DNA of 64,000 bases from Leisingera aquaemixtae (GTDB lineage: Bacteria; Pseudomonadota; Alphaproteobacteria; Rhodobacterales; Rhodobacteraceae): assembly GCF_019801145.1 (NCBI RefSeq), contig NZ_JAHVJQ010000005.1, forward strand, positions 248,001 to 312,000. The letters are read 5' to 3'. This document shows positions 17,462-26,850 of this stretch, piece after piece. The translations under genes and the position numbers were made by a program. Below the pieces are notes generated by a model. It had not been told where the DNA came from and ran no database searches. It was given only the letters and a program-made list of their open reading frames with translations. How positions within the stretch are numbered: the stretch's first letter is position 1; every line of letters starts with the position of its first letter.

Positions 17462-18844
17462 ATGAGTGCATATGATCTGATCGTGATCGGAGCCGGTCCG
17501 GGCGGTTATGTCGCAGCGATCCGCGCAGCGCAGCTGGGCCTTAAGGTTGCCTGCGTCGAAGGCCGCGGTTCTCTGGGCGGCACCTGCCTGAACGTCGGCT
17601 GCATTCCCTCCAAGGCGCTGCTGACCTCCTCGGGCAAATATGCCGAACTGTCCCACCTTGCCGCGCATGGCATTGCCGTTGAGGGCGCCAGCCTGGATCT
17701 GGGCGTGCTGATGGCCCGCAAGGACAAGATTGTCGGTGACCTGACCAAGGGCATCGCCTTCCTGTTCAAGAAGAACGGCGTCGACCACATCGAAGGCTGG
17801 GCCAGCATTCCGGCCCCCGGCCAGGTGCAAGTGGGCGACGATACCTACACAGCCAAGAACATTCTGATTGCCACCGGTTCGGAACCCAGCCCCCTCCCTG
17901 GCGTGGAGATCGACGAGGTGGACGTGCTGAGCAGCACCGGAGCGCTGGCGCTGGAAGCCGCGCCGGAGCATCTGGTGGTAATCGGCGCCGGCGTGATCGG
18001 GCTTGAACTCGGTCAGGTCTGGTCACGCCTTGGTTCCAAGGTGACGGTGGTGGAATACCTTGACCGCATTCTGCCCGGCATTGATGGCGAGATCGCCAAA
18101 CTGTCCCAGCGCGCACTGAGCAAGCGCGGTCTGAAGTTCCAGCTGGGCCGCGCGCTGAAAGCTGTCGAAAAAGGCGAAAACGGCCTGACCCTGACCGTGG
18201 ACCGCGTCGGTAAGGACAGCCAGGAGCAGATCGAGGCGGACAAGGTTCTGGTTGCCATCGGCCGCCGCCCGGTGACCCGCGGCCTCGGCCTGGAAGGCCT
18301 GGGGGTCTCGATCAACGCACGCGGCTTCATCGAGGTGGATGAAACCTTCCAGACCTCGGTTCCCGGTGTCTATGCCATCGGCGACTGCGTGCCCGGCCCG
18401 ATGCTGGCGCACAAGGCCGAGGAAGACGGCGTTGCCTGTGTCGAGATGCTGGCAGGCGAACACGGCCATGTGGATTACAACACCGTCCCAGGTGTGGTTT
18501 ACACCGATCCGGAGGTTGCCTCCGTCGGCCAGACCGAGGAAGCGCTGAAAGAGGCGGGCACCGAGTACATCTCCGGCAAGTTTGCCTTCATGGCCAACTC
18601 CCGCGCCCGCTCGACCGGTGAAACTGACGGTGCGGTGAAGGTGCTGGCAACGCCGGAGGGCAAGATCCTCGGCGCCCATATCTGCGGCGCGCATGGCGGC
18701 GACCTGATTGCCGAGCTGGTGCTGGCAATGACCAAAGGCGCTACCATCGAGGAAGTTGCACGAACCTGCCACGCGCACCCTGCGATGGGCGAAGCGGTGA
18801 AGGAAGCCTGCCTCGACGCGCTTGGCCGCGCCATTCACGCCTAA
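17462..18844 (+). CDS. lpd: Dihydrolipoyl dehydrogenase (L-protein)
   Basis: 460 residues, the usual length. It reoxidises dihydrolipoyl groups, here most likely those of GcvH. FAD-binding [18 protein letters not shown], redox-active disulfide [16 protein letters not shown]-binding [19 protein letters not shown] and the C-terminal catalytic [13 protein letters not shown] are present. GGAGGAG lies just upstream of the ATG. It heads the glycine-cleavage block, and lipA follows after 16 bases; this is presumably a dedicated copy separate from those of 2-oxoacid dehydrogenases. Confidence 0.96.
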   Translation: MSAYDLIVIGAGPGGYVAAIRAAQLGLKVACVEGRGSLGGTCLNVGCIPSKALLTSSGKYAELSHLAAHGIAVEGASLDLGVLMARKDKIVGDLTKGIAFLFKKNGVDHIEGWASIPAPGQVQVGDDTYTAKNILIATGSEPSPLPGVEIDEVDVLSSTGALALEAAPEHLVVIGAGVIGLELGQVWSRLGSKVTVVEYLDRILPGIDGEIAKLSQRALSKRGLKFQLGRALKAVEKGENGLTLTVDRVGKDSQEQIEADKVLVAIGRRPVTRGLGLEGLGVSINARGFIEVDETFQTSVPGVYAIGDCVPGPMLAHKAEEDGVACVEMLAGEHGHVDYNTVPGVVYTDPEVASVGQTEEALKEAGTEYISGKFAFMANSRARSTGETDGAVKVLATPEGKILGAHICGAHGGDLIAELVLAMTKGATIEEVARTCHAHPAMGEAVKEACLDALGRAIHA

Positions 18845-18860
18845 TCCGGAGGTCCGCCAG

Positions 18861-19805
18861 ATGACAATCCAGCTGCGCCCCCGCCACCCCGAAAAGGCCC
18901 ACAGGGCCGACAGCGCCATCCCGCGCAAACCCCAGTGGATCCGCACGAAAAAGATCGAAAGCGCGGAATACTATGAGACCCGCAAACTGATGCGGGAACA
19001 TGATCTGGCCACTGTCTGCGAAGAGGCCGCCTGCCCCAACATCGGCGAGTGCTGGTCGAAGCGCCACGCCACCATGATGATCATGGGCGAGATCTGCACC
19101 CGCGGCTGCTCTTTCTGCAACGTGACCACCGGCAAGCCGGACACTCTGGATGCGTTCGAGCCGGGCCGGGTGGCAGCGGCGGTCAAGAAGCTGGGCCTGC
19201 GCCATGTTGTGATCACCTCCGTAGACCGCGATGATCTGGCGGACGGCGGGGCGGAGCATATCGCCCAGACGATCCGCGCCACCCGCCACCAGAATCCGGG
19301 CACCACCATCGAGGTGCTGACCCCGGATTTCCTGGGCAAGGGCGAGGCGGCGCAGACGGTGTTCGAGGCGGCGCCGGATGTGTTCAACCACAACCTGGAA
19401 ACCGTGCCGCGGCTGTATCCCCGCGTGCGCCCCGGCGCGCGCTATTACACCTCGCTGCGGCTCTTGGATGACGCCAAGCGCGCCAACCCGCAGCTGTTCA
19501 CCAAGTCCGGCATCATGGTCGGCCTCGGCGAAACACTGGAAGACGTGCGCCAGGTGATGGACGACCTGCGCGCGGCCCAGGTCGATTTCCTGACCGTCGG
19601 CCAGTATTTGCAGCCCACCCCCAAACACCACCCGATCGACCGTTTCTGGTCGCCGGAGGAATTTGCGCAACTGGAACAGATCGCGCGCTCCAAGGGCTTT
19701 TTGCATGTGTCAGCCACACCGCTGACCCGCTCTTCGTTCCACGCGGATGAAGATTTTACCGCCCTGAAAGAGGCCCGTCAGATGGCCTTGGCAAAGGGCA
19801 AATAA
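18861..19805 (+). CDS. lipA: Lipoyl synthase
   Basis: 314 residues from ATG at 18861, chosen for the GGAGG upstream. A radical-SAM enzyme inserting two sulfurs into protein-bound octanoate. The auxiliary cluster motif [13 protein letters not shown] and radical-SAM motif CTRGCSFCN are intact, and RSSFHADE near the C-terminus provides the conserved serine ligand. Its place between lpd and the symporter suggests lipoylation capacity is co-expressed with GcvH. lipB is not nearby. Confidence 0.96.
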   Translation: MTIQLRPRHPEKAHRADSAIPRKPQWIRTKKIESAEYYETRKLMREHDLATVCEEAACPNIGECWSKRHATMMIMGEICTRGCSFCNVTTGKPDTLDAFEPGRVAAAVKKLGLRHVVITSVDRDDLADGGAEHIAQTIRATRHQNPGTTIEVLTPDFLGKGEAAQTVFEAAPDVFNHNLETVPRLYPRVRPGARYYTSLRLLDDAKRANPQLFTKSGIMVGLGETLEDVRQVMDDLRAAQVDFLTVGQYLQPTPKHHPIDRFWSPEEFAQLEQIARSKGFLHVSATPLTRSSFHADEDFTALKEARQMALAKGK

Positions 19806-19830
19806 CCTTAACGCAAGCGGGAGGAGACCC

Positions 19831-21201
19831 ATGGAAGCGTTAAATTCAATCGTAGGAGCCGTAAACGGCGTGGTTTGGGGGCCGATGATGCTGGTCCTCA
19901 TTCTGGGCGTCGGCTTCTTCCTTCAGGTCGGCCTGAAGTTCATGCCGATCCGGAAACTGGGCATGGGCTTTGGCCTGATGTTCAAGGGCCGTGAAGGCAC
20001 CGGCGAAGGCCAGATCACCCCGTTCAACGCGCTGATGACCGCGCTGTCGGCCACCATCGGCACCGGCAACATTGCAGGCGTCGCCACCGCCGTGTTCCTC
20101 GGCGGCCCCGGCGCGCTGTTCTGGATGTGGATGACCGCGCTGGTCGGCATGGCCACCAAGTATTCCGAGGCCGTCTGCGCCGTGAAATACCGCGAGCGCG
20201 ACGAAGAGGGCAACTATGTCGGCGGCCCGATGTACTACATCAAGAACGGCCTCGGCGCGAAATGGGCCTGGCTGGGCGTTGCCTTTGCCGTGTTCGGCTC
20301 CATCGCGGCCTTCGGCATCGGCAACGGTGTGCAGGCCAACGGCGTGGCGCAAGTGCTGGAAACCAACTTCGGCTTCAACACCTCTGTCACCGGCGTGGTG
20401 CTGATGGTGCTGACCGGCGCCGTGATCCTGGGCGGCATCACCCGCATCGGCGCGGTGGCAGGCAAGCTGGTTCCGTTCATGGCGGTCAGCTACATCATTG
20501 CAGGCCTGATCGTGCTGGTCGTCAACGCTGACGCCATCGGCTCCGCGTTCGGCCTGGTCTTCACCCATGCCTTCACCCCGTCGGCAGCCGAAGGCGGTTT
20601 TGCCGGTGCGGCAGTCTGGGCGGCAATCCGTTTTGGTGTGGCCCGTGGCGTCTTCTCCAACGAAGCAGGCCTGGGTTCCGCCCCGATCGCCCACGCAGCG
20701 GCTGAGACCAAAGGTCCGGTCAACCAGGGCCTGATCGCAATGCTGGGCACCTTCATCGACACCATCATCGTCTGCTCGATCACCGGCCTGGCGATCATCG
20801 CCTCCGGCGCCTGGACCTCGGGTGAATCCGGTGCGGCGCTGACCTCGCTGGCGTTCGAGACTTCGCTGCCCGGCTTTGGCGGCTACCTGATCGCCATCGC
20901 GCTGTCGATCTTTGCCTTCACCACCATCCTGGGTTGGTCCTATTATGGCGAGAAGTGCATGGAGTTCCTGTTCGGTGTGAAGGTCATGCTGCCCTACCGC
21001 ATCCTGTGGATCGTCGCGATCTACTTCGGTGCCACCGCCGACCTGGGCTTCATCTGGCTGCTGGCTGACACGCTGAACGCGATGATGGCCATCCCGAACC
21101 TGATCGCCCTGGCCCTGCTGAGCCCGATCGTCTTCAAGGTGACGAAAGAGTTCTTTGCCACCGGCGGGAAATCGGAAGAAGCCAGCCACGCTGCTGAATA
21201 A
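19831..21201 (+). CDS. Sodium:glycine/alanine symporter (AGCS family)
   Basis: 456 residues with about ten or eleven hydrophobic segments. Family signatures include ATIGTGNIAGVATA near residue 75 and FGVARGVFSNEAGLGSAPIAHAAA near 270. AGCS carriers import glycine or alanine with Na+. Position inside the glycine-cleavage block argues for glycine as the physiological substrate. GGGAGGAG precedes the ATG. Confidence 0.93.
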   Translation: MEALNSIVGAVNGVVWGPMMLVLILGVGFFLQVGLKFMPIRKLGMGFGLMFKGREGTGEGQITPFNALMTALSATIGTGNIAGVATAVFLGGPGALFWMWMTALVGMATKYSEAVCAVKYRERDEEGNYVGGPMYYIKNGLGAKWAWLGVAFAVFGSIAAFGIGNGVQANGVAQVLETNFGFNTSVTGVVLMVLTGAVILGGITRIGAVAGKLVPFMAVSYIIAGLIVLVVNADAIGSAFGLVFTHAFTPSAAEGGFAGAAVWAAIRFGVARGVFSNEAGLGSAPIAHAAAETKGPVNQGLIAMLGTFIDTIIVCSITGLAIIASGAWTSGESGAALTSLAFETSLPGFGGYLIAIALSIFAFTTILGWSYYGEKCMEFLFGVKVMLPYRILWIVAIYFGATADLGFIWLLADTLNAMMAIPNLIALALLSPIVFKVTKEFFATGGKSEEASHAAE

Positions 21202-21209
21202 CCTCTCCG

Positions 21210-21232
21210 GGAGGGCGCGTCCTGCGCCCTCC
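21210..21232 (+). terminator. Intergenic hairpin between the symporter gene and gcvT
   Basis: Perfect 9-bp stem GGAGGGCGC (21210-21218) and GCGCCCTCC (21224-21232), loop of 5 bases, no T-tract. It lies 8 bases after the symporter stop and 37 before gcvT, and may act as a processing or partial termination site. Confidence 0.5.
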
Positions 21233-21269
21233 TCCACCCCGAAACCATACAATTCAAAGGCTGCACAGG

Positions 21270-22367
21270 ATGACCGACGCACCCAAACGCACCCCGCTTT
21301 ATGACCTGCACGTCGAGCTTGGCGGCAAGATGGTCGACTTCGCCGGCTGGGAAATGCCGGTCCAGTATCCCATGGGCATCATGGGCGAGCACAAGCAGTG
21401 CCGCGAAAAGGCCGCGCTGTTCGATGTCTCCCACATGGGCCAGGTGATCCTGCGCGGTGAAAACGTGGGCGAGAAGCTGGAAACGCTCTGCCCGCAGGCC
21501 TATGCCGGTCTTAAAGAAGGCAAGGCGCGCTACGGCTTCTTCACCAACGAGGACGGCGGCATCATGGACGACCTGATCGTCTCCAACGCCGGCGACCACT
21601 ACTTTGTCGTGGTGAACGCCGCCCTGCGCCACCAGGACATTCCGCACATGCGGGCCAACCTGGACGGCGTCGAAGTGACCGAGATCTTCGACCGCGCGCT
21701 GGTTGCCGTGCAAGGCCCCAAGGCCGAGGACGTTGTGGGCGAGCTGTGTCCCGCCGCCCGTGAGCTGAAGTTCATGGAAACCACCATTGCCGAGATCGGC
21801 GGCGTCGAATGCCGCATCTCGCGCCTGGGCTACACCGGCGAGGACGGCTACGAGATCTCGATCCCGGAAGCCGACGCGATCCGCGTGTCGAAACTGTTCC
21901 TGGCCCATGACGACTGCGAGCCCGCAGGCCTGGGCGCCCGCGACAGCCTGCGCCTGGAAGCCGGCCTCTGCCTCTATGGCAACGACATCGACCAGTCGAC
22001 CTCGCCGATCGAGGCGTCGCTGTCCTGGGCGATCCAGAAGCGCCGCAAGGAAGAAGGCGGCTTCCCCGGGGCTGCCCGCATCCAGAAGGAACTGGCCGAA
22101 GGCGCCGCCAAAAAACTCGTCGGCATCAAGCCCGAAGGCCGCGCTCCCGCCCGCCAGGGCGTGGAAATCCAAAGCGAAAGCGGCGATACTCTGGGCGCCA
22201 TCACCTCTGGCAGCTTCGGCCCCACCGTCGGCGGCCCGGTTGCCATGGGCTACGTTGCGGCAGATCAAAGCGCCGCAGGCACCAAGGTGAACCTCATCAT
22301 CCGCGGCAAGGCGCAGCCGGCAGAAATCGTCGCCCTGCCATTCGTTACTCAGAACTACAAACGCTAA
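21270..22367 (+). CDS. gcvT: Aminomethyltransferase, glycine cleavage T-protein
   Basis: 365 residues. Transfers the methylene group from aminomethyl-lipoyl GcvH to tetrahydrofolate. Motifs include FAGWEMPVQYP, FDVSHMGQ, YTGEDGYEISI and GLGARDSLRLEAGLCLYG with the conserved Arg. The gene precedes gcvH by 21 bases. Confidence 0.97.
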   Translation: MTDAPKRTPLYDLHVELGGKMVDFAGWEMPVQYPMGIMGEHKQCREKAALFDVSHMGQVILRGENVGEKLETLCPQAYAGLKEGKARYGFFTNEDGGIMDDLIVSNAGDHYFVVVNAALRHQDIPHMRANLDGVEVTEIFDRALVAVQGPKAEDVVGELCPAARELKFMETTIAEIGGVECRISRLGYTGEDGYEISIPEADAIRVSKLFLAHDDCEPAGLGARDSLRLEAGLCLYGNDIDQSTSPIEASLSWAIQKRRKEEGGFPGAARIQKELAEGAAKKLVGIKPEGRAPARQGVEIQSESGDTLGAITSGSFGPTVGGPVAMGYVAADQSAAGTKVNLIIRGKAQPAEIVALPFVTQNYKR

Positions 22368-22388
22368 GACATCATCAGGAGAGTCAAC

Positions 22389-22754
22389 ATGGCCACCTAT
22401 TACTCTGAAGAGCATGAATGGATCACCGTCGAAGGTGACGTGGCAACCCTGGGCATCACCCAGCACGCCGCCGACCAGCTGGGCGAAGTTGTCTTCGTCG
22501 AGCAGCGCGAAGCGGGTGAGGAGTTCGAAAAGGGCGGCGAGATCGGCGTCATCGAGTCGGTGAAGGCCGCCTCCGAGATCTATGCGCCGCTGGACGGCGA
22601 AGTGATCGAGGTGAACGAAGCCCTGGCCGACAACCCCGGCGCCCTGAACGAAAGCCCGGAAGGCGATGCCTGGATCTACAAGATCAAGCTGTCGGACGCG
22701 TCCCAGCTGGACGATCTGATGGATCTGGACGGCTACAAGGCCCTGATCGGCTAA
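22389..22754 (+). CDS. gcvH: Glycine cleavage H-protein
   Basis: 121 residues, the standard size. The lipoylation lysine lies in [26 protein letters not shown] at the N-terminus and the hybrid lipoyl fold complete the family picture. CAGGAGAG precedes the ATG. It carries the aminomethyl group between GcvP, GcvT and Lpd. Confidence 0.97.
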   Translation: MATYYSEEHEWITVEGDVATLGITQHAADQLGEVVFVEQREAGEEFEKGGEIGVIESVKAASEIYAPLDGEVIEVNEALADNPGALNESPEGDAWIYKIKLSDASQLDDLMDLDGYKALIG

Positions 22755-22763
22755 GCTCCCCTT

Positions 22764-22786
22764 CCCCGCCGGACCGCCCGGCGGGG
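22764..22786 (+). terminator. Intergenic hairpin between gcvH and gcvP
   Basis: 9-bp perfect stem CCCCGCCGG (22764-22772) and CCGGCGGGG (22778-22786) with a 5-base loop, 9 bases after the gcvH stop and 29 before gcvP. The stem sequence is almost the same as that after gcvP. Confidence 0.5.
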
Positions 22787-22815
22787 TCCATTGCCCCTCA
22801 CAAGGACCCATAGAC

Positions 22816-25668
22816 ATGGCCTTCAAACTTACCGATTACGAAGCCTATGACTTCGCCAACCGGCGCCATATCGGCCCGTCTCCGACCGAGATGCGCGATA
22901 TGCTGCAGGTGATCGGCTTTAAAACCCTGGACGAGCTGATCGACGCCACCGTGCCGCCCGCCATCCGCCAGAAAGAGGCGCTGGACTGGGGTCCGGCAAT
23001 GACCGAGCGCGACGCCCTCTTCCACATGAAGCAGGTGGCCTCCAAGAACAAGGTGCTGACCTCGCTGATCGGCCAGGGCTACTACGGCACCACCACCCCG
23101 GCGCCGATCCTGCGCAACATCCTGGAAAACCCGGCCTGGTACACCGCCTACACCCCCTACCAGCCGGAAATTTCCCAGGGCCGTCTCGAGGCGCTGCTGA
23201 ACTTCCAGACCATGGTCAGCGACCTGACCGGCCTGGACATCGCCAACGCATCGCTGCTGGACGAAGCCACCGCTGCAGCCGAAGCCATGGCAATGGCGCA
23301 CCGCGGCTCGCGCTCCAAGGCGAACAACGCGGCCTTCTTCGTCGACAAGAACTGCCACCCGCAGACCGTCGCCGTGATCCAGACCCGCGCCGAGCCCCTG
23401 GGCATCGACGTTGTGGTTGCCGATCCGGACGAACTGGACCCGGGCGCGGTCTTTGGCGCGATCTTCCAGTATCCCGGCACCTACGGCCATGTGCGCGATT
23501 TCACTCAGGAAATCGAAGCCATCCACGAGCACAAGGGCATCGCCGTTGTTGCTGCTGACATCCTGGCGCTGGCGCTGCTGAAGTCGCCCGGCGAGATGGG
23601 CGCTGACATTGCCATCGGCTCCACCCAGCGTTTTGGCGTTCCGATGGGCTATGGCGGCCCGCACGCCGCCTATATGGCAACCACCGACAAGCTGAAGCGC
23701 GCCATGCCCGGCCGCATCATCGGCGTGTCGGTCGATGCGCGCGGCAACAAGGCCTACCGCCTGGCGCTGCAGACCCGCGAACAGCACATCCGCCGCGAAA
23801 AGGCCAACTCCAACGTCTGTACCGCACAGGCGCTGCTGGCTGTCATCGCGTCGATGTACGCGGTCTACCACGGCCCTGACGGCATCAAGGCAATTGCCCA
23901 GTCGGTGCACCGCAAGACCTCGCGCCTGGCCGCAGGCCTCGAGGAGCATGGCTTCAAGGTGCAGCCGGAAGTCTTCTTCGACACCATCACCGTCGAGGTC
24001 GGCCCGCTGCAGAAGACTGTCATGGAAGCAGCGGTTGCCCGCGGCGTGAACCTGCGCAAGATAGGCGACAGCCACATCGGCATCTCGCTGGACGAGCAGA
24101 CCCGCCCGGAAACCATCGAAGCGGTCTGGGGTGCCTTTGGCATCGAGAAGAAAGACGACAGCGTCAAGAACCGCGCCTACCGCCTGCCCGACTATGCGCT
24201 GCGTGAAAGCGAATATCTGACCCACCCGATTTTCCACAAGAACCGGGCCGAGGCAGAGATCACCCGCTACATGCGCCGCCTGGCCGACCGCGACCTGGCG
24301 CTGGACCGTGCAATGATCCCGCTGGGGTCCTGCACCATGAAGCTGAACGCGACCATCGAAATGATCCCGGTCACCTGGCCGGAATTCGGCAACCTGCACC
24401 CCTTCTGCCCGGAAGACCAGGCGCAGGGCTACCACCAGATGATCGCCGATCTGAACGACAAGCTTTGCCAGATCACCGGCTATGACGCGATCTCCCAGCA
24501 GCCGAACTCCGGTGCGCAGGGCGAATACGCGGGCCTGCTGACCATCCGCAACTACCACGCGGCCCGGGGCGAAGCGCACCGCAACATCTGCCTTATCCCG
24601 ACCTCCGCGCACGGCACCAACCCGGCGTCGGCACAGATGGTGGGCTACAGGGTGGTTCCGGTGAAATCGGACGACAGCGGCAATATCGACGTCGCCGACT
24701 TCCGCGCCAAAGCCGACGAGCATTCCGCGAACCTGGCGGCCTGCATGATTACCTACCCGTCGACCCACGGCGTGTTTGAAGAAACCGTGCAGGAAGTCTG
24801 CCAGATCACCCACGATCACGGCGGCCAGGTCTATATCGACGGCGCCAACATGAACGCCATGGTGGGCCTGGCCCAGCCGGGCAAGATCGGCGGCGACGTT
24901 TCGCACCTGAACCTGCACAAGACCTTCTGCATTCCGCATGGCGGCGGCGGCCCCGGCATGGGTCCGATCGGCGTCAAGGCGCACCTGGAAGAGCACCTGC
25001 CGGGCCATCCGGAATACGGCACTGCAGTGGGTCCGGTTTCGGCGGCTCCGTTCGGCTCGCCCTCGATCCTGCCGGTCAGCTGGGCCTATTGCCTGCTGAT
25101 GGGCGGCGCGGGGCTGACTCAGGCGACCAAGGTTGCGATCCTGAACGCGAACTACATCGCAGCCCGTCTCAAGGATGCCTACAAGATCCTCTACACCTCG
25201 GAAACGGGCCGTGTGGCGCATGAGTGCATCCTGGACACCCGTCCGCTGGACGAAGAAGGCAAAGTCACCGTTGACGACATCGCCAAGCGTCTGGTCGACT
25301 CGGGCTTCCACGCCCCGACCATGTCCTGGCCGGTGGCCGGCACGCTGATGGTGGAGCCGACCGAGTCCGAGCCCAAGGATGAGCTGGACCGCTTCTGCGA
25401 TGCCATGCTGTCGATCCGGCAAGAGGCGCAGGACATCATCGACGGCAAGATTGACGCCGACAACAACCCGCTCAAGCACGCGCCGCACACGGTGCGCGAC
25501 CTGGTCGGCGAATGGGACCGCCCCTACAGCCGCGAGCAGGCTTGCTTCCCGCCGGGCAACCTCGGTGTCGACAAATACTGGCCGGTGGTGAACCGGGTGG
25601 ACAACGCCTATGGCGACCGTCACCTGGTCTGCACCTGCCCGCCGATGTCGGACTACGAAGAAGAGTAA
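22816..25668 (+). CDS. gcvP: Glycine dehydrogenase (decarboxylating), P-protein
   Basis: 950 residues, the fused single-chain form. Decarboxylates glycine and passes aminomethyl to GcvH. N-terminal half has [14 protein letters not shown] and the middle GSCTMKLNA; the PLP lysine lies in [20 protein letters not shown] long open frame on the opposite strand is a composition shadow. Completes the gcvTHP set. Confidence 0.98.
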   Translation: MAFKLTDYEAYDFANRRHIGPSPTEMRDMLQVIGFKTLDELIDATVPPAIRQKEALDWGPAMTERDALFHMKQVASKNKVLTSLIGQGYYGTTTPAPILRNILENPAWYTAYTPYQPEISQGRLEALLNFQTMVSDLTGLDIANASLLDEATAAAEAMAMAHRGSRSKANNAAFFVDKNCHPQTVAVIQTRAEPLGIDVVVADPDELDPGAVFGAIFQYPGTYGHVRDFTQEIEAIHEHKGIAVVAADILALALLKSPGEMGADIAIGSTQRFGVPMGYGGPHAAYMATTDKLKRAMPGRIIGVSVDARGNKAYRLALQTREQHIRREKANSNVCTAQALLAVIASMYAVYHGPDGIKAIAQSVHRKTSRLAAGLEEHGFKVQPEVFFDTITVEVGPLQKTVMEAAVARGVNLRKIGDSHIGISLDEQTRPETIEAVWGAFGIEKKDDSVKNRAYRLPDYALRESEYLTHPIFHKNRAEAEITRYMRRLADRDLALDRAMIPLGSCTMKLNATIEMIPVTWPEFGNLHPFCPEDQAQGYHQMIADLNDKLCQITGYDAISQQPNSGAQGEYAGLLTIRNYHAARGEAHRNICLIPTSAHGTNPASAQMVGYRVVPVKSDDSGNIDVADFRAKADEHSANLAACMITYPSTHGVFEETVQEVCQITHDHGGQVYIDGANMNAMVGLAQPGKIGGDVSHLNLHKTFCIPHGGGGPGMGPIGVKAHLEEHLPGHPEYGTAVGPVSAAPFGSPSILPVSWAYCLLMGGAGLTQATKVAILNANYIAARLKDAYKILYTSETGRVAHECILDTRPLDEEGKVTVDDIAKRLVDSGFHAPTMSWPVAGTLMVEPTESEPKDELDRFCDAMLSIRQEAQDIIDGKIDADNNPLKHAPHTVRDLVGEWDRPYSREQACFPPGNLGVDKYWPVVNRVDNAYGDRHLVCTCPPMSDYEEE

Positions 25669-25690
25669 GCCCAGGACGTCCTGGCTTGCT

Positions 25691-25715
25691 GCCCCGCCGG
25701 TGCGTCCGGCGGGGC
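25691..25715 (+). terminator. Hairpin after gcvP
   Basis: 10-bp perfect stem GCCCCGCCGG (25691-25700) and CCGGCGGGGC (25706-25715), 5-base loop, no T-tract. It is 22 bases after gcvP and 56 before the regulator gene. Probably ends or stabilises the gcv transcript. Confidence 0.55.
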
Positions 25716-25771
25716 ATCCCTGCAGCCTAACTTTACCGCTGCATCCCTGCATGTCCCGCTCAGAGGAGAGA

Positions 25772-26779
25772 ATGATGTCCCGTCTCGAACCGCTGACCGT
25801 GCCAGCTTCCCGGCAAACCGCTGACAGCGCGGCCCTGGCCCGTTTTCACGATGTCGAAATCATTCTGCCGCAGCCGGATTCGCCCGCCGCGGCCCAGATG
25901 ATCTGCGAAGTCTTCCGCGCCGCCAACGATCTGTTTCCCGACAGCGGCTACCGCACCGCCGTGCGTAATCTGGCATCGCAGATGCGTACCGTGCCGGACG
26001 GCTGGAAGCCGCAGACTGTCATTTTCCTCGGCGGCATCTCCAGCCGCTGGCCGCTGAACTCAGGCGAGAAAGCCAGCCTGCAGCGGATCTGCCGCCAGGC
26101 GCAGCGCTGCCTGTTTGCTGGCAGCGCCATTTTCCTGCTGCCGGAAACCGGCCTGAATGCCGCGGTCGAGACCGCGGTGCATACGAATTTTGCCGCCGCG
26201 GCGGAAGAGGAGCAGATGATCTGCGCCCCGGCTGGCACCCTGACCACCACGTCAGGCCGCATCAGCACCGCCGTCAGCAGCTTTGCCGCGCTGCGGCTGC
26301 TGGCCAATTTCCTGCGCACCGACCGCGGCGCCTTCATTGCAGATGCGGTCTGCGATTACCTGGGCCTCGCCTTTGGCCCGGCCTCGGAACAGTCGAAGGT
26401 CTCCTTGCAACTGCGCCAGACCGCCGGCGGCGATGCGCTGGTGGTCAAGATCCTCGACCTGATGCAGCAGAACCTGGAAGAACCGCTTCTGATCCGCGAC
26501 ATCGCCCAGCAGGCCGGGGTGTCGCCGCGCAAGCTGGAGCGCCGGTTCCAGCAGAAGGCGCAGACCAGCCCGCTGGCGGCCTACCGCAAGCTGCGCATTG
26601 AAAAGGCGCGCCAGCTCCTGCTGCACACCACTCTGCCGCTGGCCGAGATCGTCGCCGCCACCGGCTTCGGCTCACGCAGCAGCCTGACGGAATGGTTCAA
26701 GCGCGAGTACAAGACCAGCCCGCAGGCCTTCCGCAAACAATATTATGCCGACCGCCACCCCGCGGGTTCCCTGGCCTGA
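25772..26779 (+). CDS. GlxA-family AraC-type transcriptional regulator
   Basis: About 335 residues from ATG at 25772 (GAGGAGAG immediately upstream; the next codon is also ATG). The first 200 residues have a DJ-1/PfpI-like amidotransferase fold (VEIILPQPDSPAAAQMICEVFRA; the nucleophile position is not an obvious Cys). The C-terminal 110 residues are a double AraC HTH: LLIRDIAQQAGVSPRKLERRF and LPLAEIVAATGFGSRSSLTEWF. Relatives in pseudomonads control glycine betaine and arginine catabolism. Its place at the end of the gcv block suggests it controls it or senses a product. Confidence 0.88.
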   Translation: MMSRLEPLTVPASRQTADSAALARFHDVEIILPQPDSPAAAQMICEVFRAANDLFPDSGYRTAVRNLASQMRTVPDGWKPQTVIFLGGISSRWPLNSGEKASLQRICRQAQRCLFAGSAIFLLPETGLNAAVETAVHTNFAAAAEEEQMICAPAGTLTTTSGRISTAVSSFAALRLLANFLRTDRGAFIADAVCDYLGLAFGPASEQSKVSLQLRQTAGGDALVVKILDLMQQNLEEPLLIRDIAQQAGVSPRKLERRFQQKAQTSPLAAYRKLRIEKARQLLLHTTLPLAEIVAATGFGSRSSLTEWFKREYKTSPQAFRKQYYADRHPAGSLA

Positions 26780-26803
26780 CAGCAGCCGGTCCCGGCAACG
26801 TAA

Positions 26804-26829
26804 AAAGGCGGCCCCGTAGGGCCGCCTTT
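26804..26829. terminator. Bidirectional terminator between regulator and ABC operon
   Basis: 11-bp perfect stem AAAGGCGGCCC (26804-26814) and GGGCCGCCTTT (26819-26829), loop CGTA, with A and T runs on the two arms. It lies between convergent genes ending at 26779 and 26851 and would work in both directions. Confidence 0.85.
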
Positions 26830-26850
26830 GGTGTTTCAGGGCGGAGGAGG

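Noticed and set aside
22798-25752. 984-residue open frame antisense to gcvP
   Set aside because: Composition shadow of an unambiguous glycine dehydrogenase; no start site or domain recognised.
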